From an uncultured Burkholderiales bacterium (GTDB lineage: Bacteria > Pseudomonadota > Gammaproteobacteria > Burkholderiales > Burkholderiaceae_C), in the NCBI GenBank assembly GCA_903953985.1, contig CAJBLW010000061.1, positions 1 through 7,575 of the forward strand: DNA of 7,575 bases, written 5' to 3'. The translations under genes were made by a program, and so were the position numbers. Below the pieces are notes generated by a model. The model searched no databases. It was not told the origin of the DNA and saw only the letters and a program-made list of their open reading frames with translations. Shown in pieces: positions 1 to 5,557 of the stretch (the first letter of the stretch is position 1; each line of letters starts with the position of its first letter).

Positions 1-1607
1 GGCTTGATCTCGCCGCGGGCCGCCTGGGCTTCGTAGGCCACATAGGCTGTTTCAAAATCCAGACCAAATTTGTCGTGTAGGTCGGGGACGTTGGATGGGG
101 AAAACAGGGTCCAGCTGCCTTTTTCCATCACCCGGCGCATGAACAGATCGGGAATCCAGTTGGCGGTGTTCATGTCATGGGTGCGGCGGCGATCGTCACC
201 GGTGTTTTTGCGCAGTTCCAAGAATTCTTCGATGTCCAGGTGCCAAGTTTCCAGGTAAGTGCAAACCGCGCCTTTGCGCTTGCCGCCTTGGTTCACGGCC
301 ACAGCCGTGTCGTTGACGACCTTCAGGAAGGGGACCACGCCTTGCGACTCACCGTTGGTGCCCTTGATGTGCGAGCCCATGGCGCGCACGCGTGTCCAGT
401 CGTTGCCCAGGCCGCCCGCAAACTTTGACAGCAGGGCGTTTTCCTTGATGGATTCGTAAATGCCGTCCAGATCGTCGGGCACCGTGGTCAGGTAGCAACT
501 GGACAACTGGGGGCGCAAGGTGCCGCTGTTGAACAGGGTAGGGGTGGAGGACATGAAGTCAAAAGAAGACAGGATTTCATAGAACTCAATGGCGCGCGCT
601 TCGCGGTTGATTTCGTTGACCGACAAGCCCATCGCCACGCGCATGAAGAAAGCCTGAGGCATTTCGATGCGTTGCTTGCGGACGTGCAGGAAATAGCGGT
701 CGTACAGGGTTTGCAGACCCAGGTAGTCGAACTGCAAGTCACGCTCGGGCTTAAGAGCTTCGGCCAGTTTTTTCAGGTCAAACTGAGCCAGCTTGGCATC
801 GAGCAGGTCGTTATCAATGCCTTTTTTGATGAACTGGGGGAAATAGTTGATGTATTCCTCGGCCATTTGCTCTTGTGCCACTTCCTTACCCAAAATTTCT
901 TTGGCGATGGTGTGCATGAGCAAACGGGCGGTCACGTAGGTGAAATCCGGGTCTTTTTCGATCAGGGTCCGAGAAGCCAGTATGGAGGCTTTGTAAACTT
1001 CCTCCATGGGCACACCGTCGTACAGGTTGCGCATGGTCTCGGCCAGGATCGGCTCGGGGCTCACGTCTTTGCCCAGACCGGCGCAGGCGTTGACCATCAG
1101 GGATTTGAGGTAGTGCAGGTCCAGCGCGACGCGCTTGCCACCATCCAATACATGCAATGCAGGCTCCTGCACGACTGACGCGGCTTGCTGGGTTTGCTGC
1201 GTGCGCTCTTGCGAGCGGCGCTCGCGGTAAAGCACATAGGCCCGAGCCACTTCATGGTTGCTGCTGCGCATCAGGCCCAACTCGACTTGGTCTTGCACGT
1301 CTTCGATATGAAAAGTGCCGCCACCTGGGCGTGAGCGCATCAGGGCGCGCACCACGTTCTGGGTCAATTCTTCGACCACTTCACGCACGCTGGCGGACGC
1401 TGCGCCTTGGGTGCCGTGCACCGCCAGAAAGGCTTTCATCATGGCCACGGCGATCTTGTTGGGCTCAAAAGGCACCACGGCACCGTTGCGGCGGATGATC
1501 TGGTAGTGGTTGAGGGGGTGCACCGTGGCAGCGCCAATCCGGTCTGAAGGCAGGTTCATCAGGCCGGAAGAAGTGGAGGGGATGGTCAGGTCAATTTGCA
1601 TGGTCAT
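1..1607 (-). CDS. nrdA: Ribonucleoside-diphosphate reductase, class Ia alpha subunit (5' part; C-terminus outside window)
   Basis: Large subunit of aerobic ribonucleotide reductase, which reduces ribonucleoside diphosphates to deoxyribonucleotides in the cytoplasm together with the radical-bearing NrdB. I translated one unbroken frame from the ATG at 1607 to the left edge, 535 codons. Residues about 35-131 form a canonical ATP-cone (YQIIRRNG...PFEPNKI). A Gln-rich linker (about 132-148) follows, then a second, divergent cone-like region (about 151-240) that resembles the single N-terminal cone of E. coli NrdA. The barrel begins after that: TPTLFNSGT, then QLSSCYL with Cys371 as the likely counterpart of redox Cys225 of E. 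coli, FAGGLGNDW, QGGKRKGAV and TLFSPSNVPDLHD. The catalytic N-x-C-x-E segment and the C-terminal cysteine pair lie outside the window. A second ATG, two codons in, is an alternative start. No clear Shine-Dalgarno is present; the leader just before the ATG is AT-rich. Promoter and NrdR boxes upstream support autonomous transcription. nrdB is not visible. Confidence 0.95.
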   Translation of the reverse strand, partial: MTMQIDLTIPSTSSGLMNLPSDRIGAATVHPLNHYQIIRRNGAVVPFEPNKIAVAMMKAFLAVHGTQGAASASVREVVEELTQNVVRALMRSRPGGGTFHIEDVQDQVELGLMRSSNHEVARAYVLYRERRSQERTQQTQQAASVVQEPALHVLDGGKRVALDLHYLKSLMVNACAGLGKDVSPEPILAETMRNLYDGVPMEEVYKASILASRTLIEKDPDFTYVTARLLMHTIAKEILGKEVAQEQMAEEYINYFPQFIKKGIDNDLLDAKLAQFDLKKLAEALKPERDLQFDYLGLQTLYDRYFLHVRKQRIEMPQAFFMRVAMGLSVNEINREARAIEFYEILSSFDFMSSTPTLFNSGTLRPQLSSCYLTTVPDDLDGIYESIKENALLSKFAGGLGNDWTRVRAMGSHIKGTNGESQGVVPFLKVVNDTAVAVNQGGKRKGAVCTYLETWHLDIEEFLELRKNTGDDRRRTHDMNTANWIPDLFMRRVMEKGSWTLFSPSNVPDLHDKFGLDFETAYVAYEAQAARGEIK

Positions 1608-1687
1608 TTTTTAATTTATGGTTTGGGTTGTATCGGTCAAAAATGCTTGAAATTCTGCTCTGGCATGTTTGTGAGAATTTGTAACGG

Positions 1688-1703
1688 ACACTATATCTGG
1701 TGT
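1688..1703 (-). promoter_or_regulatory. NrdR box, promoter-proximal (covers the -10)
   Basis: The 16-bp sequence ACACTATATCTGGTGT (plus strand) is an imperfect palindrome with six of eight paired positions and ACAC/GTGT ends, matching the known NrdR-box pattern (ACAC, AT-rich core, GTGT). NrdR is the zinc-ribbon/ATP-cone repressor of ribonucleotide reductase genes. The site covers the -10 hexamer TATAGT, so occupancy would block polymerase. Its partner site lies exactly 32 bp upstream. Confidence 0.8.
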
Positions 1704-1718
1704 CTGGGGTCATGACAA
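1690..1718 (-). promoter_or_regulatory. Sigma70-type promoter of nrdA
   Basis: Read on the minus strand, TTGTCA (1718-1713) is followed by exactly 17 bp and then TATAGT (1695-1690). Each hexamer matches the sigma70 consensus at five of six positions. Transcription would start near 1683, giving a leader of roughly 75 nt before the nrdA ATG at 1607. The two NrdR-like palindromes overlap the -10 and abut the -35, which independently supports this as the regulated promoter. The start site itself is inferred. Confidence 0.75.
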
Positions 1719-1719
1719 G

Positions 1720-1735
1720 CCACTACAGGTAGTGT
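1720..1735 (-). promoter_or_regulatory. NrdR box, promoter-distal (just upstream of the -35)
   Basis: On the minus strand this reads ACACTACCTGTAGTGG, an imperfect palindrome with six of eight paired positions and the strong inner arms CACTAC/GTAGTG. It begins 32 bp from the start of the proximal box (16-bp site plus 16-bp gap), so both face the same side of the helix about three turns apart. That is the spacing known for paired NrdR boxes. It lies one base upstream of the -35 hexamer. Confidence 0.75.
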
Positions 1736-1804
1736 ACGGGCTCCGACCAGGGCCCTGAAGTGAATACGCGCGGTGTTGGCTTGGCGCAAGCGTCATGGGT
1801 GGGT

Positions 1805-1834
1805 TTTTCAGAGGCTGAAAAAAGCCTCTGAAAA
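1805..1834. repeat. Perfect 12-bp inverted repeat with 6-nt loop
   Basis: TTTTCAGAGGCT (1805-1816) and AGCCTCTGAAAA (1823-1834) are exact reverse complements separated by GAAAAA. Neither strand has a T-run directly after this stem, so by itself it is not a canonical terminator. It shares the segment 1820-1834 with the terminator-like hairpin at 1818-1854, so the two folds exclude each other. Confidence 0.7.
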
Positions 1835-1854
1835 TCAACCAATCAGGGGCTTTT
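1818..1854 (-). terminator. Probable intrinsic terminator of the ypjD-PP0621-ampD operon
   Basis: On the minus strand AAAAGCCCCTGA (1854-1843) can pair with TCAGAGGCTTTT (1831-1820). The stem has 12 positions with one C-A mismatch, the loop is 11 nt, and the run of T is six long (1823-1818). It lies about 150-190 bp downstream of the ampD stop and upstream of the nrdA promoter, where a terminator separating the two units would be expected. Read on the plus strand the mismatch becomes a G-U pair, but no plus-strand gene lies upstream. The 3' arm can also pair with another segment (1805-1816), so an alternative fold competes. Confidence 0.55.
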
Positions 1855-1958
1855 GAAGATCGATGCCAGTCGCAATGGGACTTCCAGGGGCTTTTCTTCC
1901 TCAATCGCCCGATTTCACTTCAGTGCCAGATGACCGGGCCTTGACCCTCAATTGGTAA

Positions 1959-1999
1959 ACGCTTTTAAAAGCGTAAAAAAAGCCAAAAAATATTTTTTT
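1959..1999. repeat. AT-rich palindromic tract downstream of ampD
   Basis: A perfect 16-bp palindrome ACGCTTTTAAAAGCGT (1959-1974) is followed by seven A (1975-1981) and a second palindrome, six A, TA, six T (1985-1998). The tract begins about ten bases beyond the ampD stop on the minus strand. It is strikingly AT-rich against a GC-rich background. It could aid termination of the ampD transcript (T-run at 1981-1975 on that strand), be a curved or nucleoid-protein-bound segment, or be an operator. The sequence does not decide between these. Confidence 0.5.
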
Positions 2000-2007
2000 G
2001 TGTCGCA

Positions 2008-2598
2008 TCAAAAACACACAGGAAAACACTGATCAGGCAGTTGGAGGGTGGCTTTCAGGCGTTGCCAGTCAAAGCCCTTTCCCGGATCGCCTTTGCGGCC
2101 TGGCGCAATGTGCTCATGGCCCGCCACATGTGCAATGGGGTACAGCCGATGCAAATCCAGGCACAGCCGACTCAGTTGCTCATACTGTGCGTCCTCGAAC
2201 ACATCGCCCTCCAGACCTTCGAGTTCGATCCCGATCGAGTCGTCATTGCATTGGGGGCGTCCTCTGTATTCGGACGCTCCGGCATGCCAGGCCCGATCCT
2301 CGGCGCTGACAAACTGGCACAGGCTGCCGTCACGCCGAATATAAAAGTGCGAAGACACCTGCAGGCCCCGAATTTCTGAGAAATACGGGTGGGCATCCCA
2401 GTCGAGCTGGTTGGTGAACAGATCTTGCACCTGCTGGCCGCCGTATTGACCGGGCGGCAGGCTGATGGAGTGGATGACGATCAAATCGATGCAGGCGCCT
2501 GCGGGCCTGGGGCCAAAGTTAGGTGAATCCAGCCTTAGGGCGCGCGCGTACCAACCTTGGTCCCAAAGGCTGGCGGGTTCAGCGAGGTGGTCAGGCAT
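2008..2598 (-). CDS. ampD: 1,6-anhydro-N-acetylmuramyl-L-alanine amidase AmpD
   Basis: Cytoplasmic zinc amidase that removes the stem peptide from 1,6-anhydroMurNAc-peptides during cell-wall recycling. In bacteria with AmpR/AmpC its loss derepresses beta-lactamase; no ampR or ampC is in view. The 196-residue product has the usual family length and a single Amidase_2 domain. Visible hallmarks are SPNFGPRPAG (25-34), VIHSISLPPGQYGG (41-54) with Zn ligand His43, SSHFYIRRDG (82-91), WHAGAS (104-109), NDDSIGIELEG (118-128) with the likely catalytic Glu125, and AGHEHIAPGRKGDPG (159-173) with Zn ligands His161 and Asp171. There is no signal peptide, as expected for AmpD rather than periplasmic amidases. 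The ATG at 2598 has no strong ribosome-binding site. It lies 78 bp downstream of the PP0621-type gene on the same strand, so co-transcription is likely. The short C-terminal tail (DQCFPVCF) ends with two cysteines of no known role. Confidence 0.95.
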   Translation of the reverse strand: MPDHLAEPASLWDQGWYARALRLDSPNFGPRPAGACIDLIVIHSISLPPGQYGGQQVQDLFTNQLDWDAHPYFSEIRGLQVSSHFYIRRDGSLCQFVSAEDRAWHAGASEYRGRPQCNDDSIGIELEGLEGDVFEDAQYEQLSRLCLDLHRLYPIAHVAGHEHIAPGRKGDPGKGFDWQRLKATLQLPDQCFPVCF

Positions 2599-2676
2599 GG
2601 CTGGGATCGTGTGTGGCGCGGTGGTGTTGGCCTCTAATCTACAGATCTCTTGGCGCAGCAGGCAGGCGCCGGGTTT

Positions 2677-2922
2677 TCACAGCGGGTTGCGGTCTTGTGC
2701 AACTGCGCGGTGCTCAGAGCTGCAGTACAGGCCTTTTTCACCTGTGACGGCTTCTTCTTGAGGCAAGTGGATGCCGCAATGCAGGCAGACCGCCATGTTG
2801 GTGGGCGTGGACGGCGCCGAGGCCGGGGGCTGCTCCTTGGGAGCGTCTGATTTGACGCGGCGGCTGCGCTTGAAAGCCCATATCGCCAGCAAAATGACCA
2901 AGATCCAAATCAGGTATTTCAT
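2677..2922 (-). CDS. PP0621-type small membrane protein with a Cys/His cluster
   Basis: An 81-residue protein with one N-terminal membrane segment (MKYLIWILVILLAIWAF, 1-17), a basic stop (KRSRR), a Pro/Ala-rich linker (about 28-42) and a small C-terminal Cys/His module: Cys46-x2-Cys49, then Cys67 and His71 in YCSSEHR. This resembles the uncharacterised PP0621 family, in which the cluster looks like a metal-binding knuckle. The likely topology is a single-pass inner-membrane anchor; the orientation is inferred only. Its ATG overlaps the stop of the ypjD-like gene by ATGA (2919-2922), so translation is probably coupled. The frame stays open upstream to about 3114, but that stretch lies inside the membrane-protein gene and is not part of this one. 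Function is unknown. Confidence 0.85.
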   Translation of the reverse strand: MKYLIWILVILLAIWAFKRSRRVKSDAPKEQPPASAPSTPTNMAVCLHCGIHLPQEEAVTGEKGLYCSSEHRAVAQDRNPL

Positions 2923-3722
2923 CCCACGCGTCCAATCAAGACTTCCAATACAAAGCGCGAGCCGGCGTAAGACAGCAGCAGCAAGCCCGCACCGATGTAA
3001 AGCACCCGCACGGCGCGGCGGCCCCGCCAGCCCCATTGGCTGCGGCCCACCAGCAAGGTGGCAAAGGTGACCCAAGACAGGACGGCAAAGACGCGCTTGT
3101 GGTCCCAGCGCCATGGGGTGTGGCCTTGGCCATAAAGGGCCTCGCCAAACAGCGCGCCTGCCACCAAAGTGGCTGTCAACAGCACAAAGCCGGCTGTCAC
3201 AAAGCGAAAGGTCAAGCGCTCCAGTGTCAACAGTGGCAGACCGCTGGAGCCTTCTTGAGCCTGGCGAATGTCATGTTCCGTTCGGGTCATCATCCAGGCG
3301 TGCACCACCGCAGCGGCAAACATGCCATAGGCCGACAAACCCAGTGCAAAGTGAAGGGGTAACCAGGCCGATGCCTGGGCAGTGAGCAAGGTCCCTGGAA
3401 ACACCCAGGCCAGCACCACAGTGACCGCCCCCAGGCCACCCACGGCCCAGCGGACCTTGAGTTTGGGGAAAAACTGGGTCTCAATCATGTAAGCCAGCAC
3501 CACCAGCCAGGCGGTGACCGACAAAGCCGGGGCAAAACCGAAGCGCACCGGCCCCATCAGCAGTACGAGCAAGCTGATGGCGTGCAAAACCCAAGCGAGC
3601 CAAAGCAGGCGGCGTGCATTCACATCACTCAGGTGGCGGGGCACCAAAGCGGGCAAGGCATAGGCCAAGGTTGCCAATACCGAGAAGGGCAACGTCCACA
3701 AAGGTGCGCTCGCTAAAATCAT
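2919..3722 (-). CDS. ypjD: CcsA/YpjD-like cytochrome c assembly family membrane protein
   Basis: A 267-residue polytopic inner-membrane protein with about eight hydrophobic segments, matching the short YpjD branch of the CcsA/CcmC/CcmF haem-handling superfamily. In CcsA proper, a Trp-rich loop and flanking His residues present haem for attachment to apocytochrome c. Here the possible counterparts are His47 (VLHAIS), His124 (LPLHFALG) and His208 in a reduced Trp-rich segment, HTPWRWDHKRVFA (201-213); the full WGxxWxWDP motif is not present. The actual role of YpjD proteins is not settled. Divergent placement next to ffh is the same arrangement as in E. coli, which supports the YpjD assignment. 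The ATG at 3722 puts Met ahead of a hydrophobic stretch. The gene is followed by the PP0621-type gene with a 4-nt overlap. Confidence 0.85.
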   Translation of the reverse strand: MILASAPLWTLPFSVLATLAYALPALVPRHLSDVNARRLLWLAWVLHAISLLVLLMGPVRFGFAPALSVTAWLVVLAYMIETQFFPKLKVRWAVGGLGAVTVVLAWVFPGTLLTAQASAWLPLHFALGLSAYGMFAAAVVHAWMMTRTEHDIRQAQEGSSGLPLLTLERLTFRFVTAGFVLLTATLVAGALFGEALYGQGHTPWRWDHKRVFAVLSWVTFATLLVGRSQWGWRGRRAVRVLYIGAGLLLLSYAGSRFVLEVLIGRVG

Positions 3723-3799
3723 GGCACCGAGTTTAGCCTTTCAGGCGTTGCCGCTGGGGCTTCGCCATTACGCTTGACCGGTTTTTTCTGGATTCCCCC
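3723..3799. promoter_or_regulatory. Divergent intergenic region between ypjD and ffh
   Basis: These 77 bp must hold or lie close to the promoters of both divergent genes. I see no strong hexamer pair. TTGCCG (3749-3754) and TACGCT (3770-3775), 15 bp apart, is a weak possibility for ffh. For ypjD, TAAACT on the minus strand, about 15 nt before its ATG, could be a -10 but has no good -35. Before the ffh ATG only GGA at 3790-3792 resembles a ribosome-binding site. Confidence 0.3.
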
Positions 3800-5185
3800 A
3801 TGGCCTCCGCCCTGACCGACAAACTCTCACGCCTCGTCAAGACCCTCAGCGGACAGGCCCGCATCACCGAATCGAACGTGGCCGACATGCTGCGCGAGGT
3901 GCGCATGGCCTTGCTCGAAGCCGACGTGGCCTTGCCGGTGGTGCGCGACTTCATTGCCCGGGTCAAGGAAAAAGCCTTGGGCCAGGAAGTCATGGGGTCC
4001 TTAAAGCCCGGCCAGGCCTTGGTGGGCGTGGTCAACCGCGAATTGGCCGCCACCATGGGCGAGGGCGTGTCGGACATCAACCTGGCCGCACAACCACCGG
4101 CCGTGATTTTGATGGCAGGCCTGCAAGGGGCGGGTAAAACCACCACCACCGCCAAGCTGGCCAAGCACCTGATCGAAAAGCGCAAGAAAAAAGTGCTGAC
4201 GGTCTCGGGGGACGTGTACCGCCCCGCGGCGATTGAGCAGCTCAAAACCGTCACCGCGCAAGCTGGCGCCGAATGGTTCCCGAGCACGCCCGACCAAAAG
4301 CCCATCGACATTGCGCGTGCCGCCATCGACTACGCCCGCAAGCACTTCTTTGATGTGCTGCTGGTTGACACTGCTGGCCGCTTGGCGATTGACGAAGCCC
4401 TGATGGCCGAGATCAAAGCCCTACACGCCGAACTCAAGCCTGTTGAAACCCTGTTCGTGGTGGACGCCATGCAGGGACAGGACGCGGCCAACACCGCCAA
4501 GGCTTTCAGCGATGCTTTGCCATTGACGGGCATTGTGCTCACCAAGCTCGACGGCGATTCACGCGGTGGTGCGGCCCTGTCGGTGCGCCAGATCACGGGC
4601 GTGCCCATCAAGTTTGCCGGCACCAGCGAAAAGATTGACGGTCTGGAAGTGTTCGACGCCGAGCGCCACGCAGGGCGGGTATTGGGCATGGGCGACATCG
4701 TGGCCCTGGTCGAGCAGGTCACCGCCGGGGTGGACATGGAGGCCGCGCAAAAATTGGCCGCCAAGGTCAAGAGCGGTGGCGGCTTTGACCTGAACGACTT
4801 TTTGGCGCAGATCCAGCAGATGAAGCAAATGGGCGGCCTGTCGAGCCTGATGGACAAGCTGCCCAGCCAGATGAGCGCCAAGGCTGCGTCCATGGACATG
4901 GGCAAGGTCGAAAAAGACATCGGTCGCAAGCAGGGCATCATCCACAGCATGACGCCCAAAGAGCGCAGCAAGCCTGAGCTGATCAAAGCCACTCGCAAGC
5001 GCCGCATCGCTGCGGGCGCAGGCGTTCAGGTGCAAGACGTCAACCGCATGCTCAAGGAGTTTGAGCAAATGCAGGACATGATGAAAAAAATGTCCGGCGG
5101 CGGCATGATGAAAATGATGAAGCGCATGGGTGCCATGAAAGGCATGATGGGCGGCGGCGGGGGCTTTCCCGGCATGCCGCGCTGA
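3800..5185 (+). CDS. ffh: Signal recognition particle protein Ffh
   Basis: GTPase of the signal recognition particle. With 4.5S RNA it binds signal sequences on ribosomes and delivers them to the receptor FtsY at the membrane. The product is 461 residues, close to the family norm of about 450. Domain order: N helical bundle (about 1-85), then G domain with P-loop GLQGAGKT (107-114), GDVYRPAA (137-144), DTAGR (190-194), TKLDGDSRGG (248-257) and GTSEKIDGLEVF (274-285). The M domain starts near 325 (GGFDLNDFLAQIQQMKQMG). The RNA-binding helices carry ATRKRRIAAGAG (397-408) and VQDVNRMLKEF (411-421). The tail is rich in Met and Gly (424-461), as expected for the signal-sequence-binding region. 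The ATG at 3800 gives the normal Ffh N-terminus; the ribosome-binding site is weak. It converges on the ferredoxin gene with a single base between stop codons. ffs (4.5S RNA) was not seen here. Confidence 0.97.
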   Translation: MASALTDKLSRLVKTLSGQARITESNVADMLREVRMALLEADVALPVVRDFIARVKEKALGQEVMGSLKPGQALVGVVNRELAATMGEGVSDINLAAQPPAVILMAGLQGAGKTTTTAKLAKHLIEKRKKKVLTVSGDVYRPAAIEQLKTVTAQAGAEWFPSTPDQKPIDIARAAIDYARKHFFDVLLVDTAGRLAIDEALMAEIKALHAELKPVETLFVVDAMQGQDAANTAKAFSDALPLTGIVLTKLDGDSRGGAALSVRQITGVPIKFAGTSEKIDGLEVFDAERHAGRVLGMGDIVALVEQVTAGVDMEAAQKLAAKVKSGGGFDLNDFLAQIQQMKQMGGLSSLMDKLPSQMSAKAASMDMGKVEKDIGRKQGIIHSMTPKERSKPELIKATRKRRIAAGAGVQVQDVNRMLKEFEQMQDMMKKMSGGGMMKMMKRMGAMKGMMGGGGGFPGMPR

Positions 5186-5186
5186 T

Positions 5187-5516
5187 TCAGTACTGGCTTG
5201 CGGGCAGCGTCACCTGCAGACCGTCCAGTGCCTCGGTCAGCATGATCTGGCACGACAGACGGCTGCCCACCTCGCGCGTTTGGGCGGTGAAGGCCAGCAT
5301 GCCGTCTTCGTCGCTTGTCACGGGCGGCAATTTGGTCTGCCAGTCGCTGTGCACCACCACATGGCAGGTGGCGCAGGTCAGCAGCCCACCGCAATCGGCC
5401 TGGATCCCGGGCAAATTCGCATCGACAGCGGCCTGCATCAGGCTTTGGCCGGTTTCCACTTGGAGGCTCTGCTTTGCTTGGGTCGGGTCGTGGGGTTGCA
5501 GGTGGATCGTGATCAT
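5187..5516 (-). CDS. [2Fe-2S] ferredoxin, adrenodoxin/putidaredoxin type
   Basis: Small soluble electron carrier, 109 residues from the ATG at 5516. The cluster ligands follow the ISC/adrenodoxin pattern: ADCGGLLTCATCH gives Cys-x5-Cys-x2-Cys, and the fourth Cys is in SRLSCQI (Cys42, Cys48, Cys51 and Cys89 counted from this ATG). The acidic stretch SDEDGML sits where partner binding occurs in this family, and LDGLQVTLP closes the fold as in putidaredoxin (LDGI...P). A TTG at 5522 would add two residues; I prefer ATG. It lies 41 bp downstream of the GS-like gene on the same strand and may be co-transcribed. Ferredoxins of this type donate electrons to some phthalate-family Rieske oxygenases (dicamba demethylase is an example), so service to the oxygenase at the right edge is plausible. 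A general Fe-S or housekeeping role is the alternative. No isc genes or reductase gene are in the window. Confidence 0.92.
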   Translation of the reverse strand: MITIHLQPHDPTQAKQSLQVETGQSLMQAAVDANLPGIQADCGGLLTCATCHVVVHSDWQTKLPPVTSDEDGMLAFTAQTREVGSRLSCQIMLTEALDGLQVTLPASQY

Positions 5517-5557
5517 CTTCAATGCATTGCGCTCAAATGCGCGCTTTCCATGGGTTT

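Larger units (their letters stand above)
1755..1923. repeat. Repeat-rich gene-free stretch between the nrdA promoter and ampD
   Basis: A 10-bp exact inverted repeat, CTGAAGTGAA at 1755-1764 and TTCACTTCAG at 1914-1923, brackets the interval. Inside it are the hairpins listed separately and an 11-bp direct repeat CAGGGGCTTTT at 1844-1854 and 1885-1895. A 10-bp palindrome CAGGGCCCTG (1748-1757) overlaps the left arm. I see no convincing coding sequence: the short open frame at 1710-1904 on the minus strand runs over the nrdA promoter and has no recognisable protein pattern. The role is unknown. Confidence 0.5.

Noticed and set aside
672..1178. 168-codon plus-strand open frame opposite nrdA
   Set aside because: Antisense to a continuous NrdA reading frame; no independent signal.
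1710..1904. 64-codon minus-strand open frame upstream of nrdA
   Set aside because: It runs through the repeat region and into the nrdA promoter and upstream NrdR box, has no recognisable features, and its composition reflects the repeats.
1608..2007. DnaA-box control of nrdA, as in E. coli
   Set aside because: No sequence close to TTATCCACA was seen upstream of nrdA.
2923..3114. Upstream extension of the PP0621-type frame
   Set aside because: It lies wholly within the ypjD-like gene; the ATG at 2922 opens directly into a membrane segment and makes the typical ATGA overlap.
3733..5068. Long minus-strand open frames opposite ffh
   Set aside because: They are antisense shadows of a high-GC coding sequence; the plus-strand Ffh is unambiguous.
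5169..5183. GGCATGCC palindrome at the end of ffh as a terminator
   Set aside because: Short stem inside coding sequence with no T-run on either strand.
5517..5522. TTG start for the ferredoxin (adds Met-Lys)
   Set aside because: Possible, but the ATG two codons later gives the usual ferredoxin N-terminus and there is no ribosome-binding site favouring TTG.
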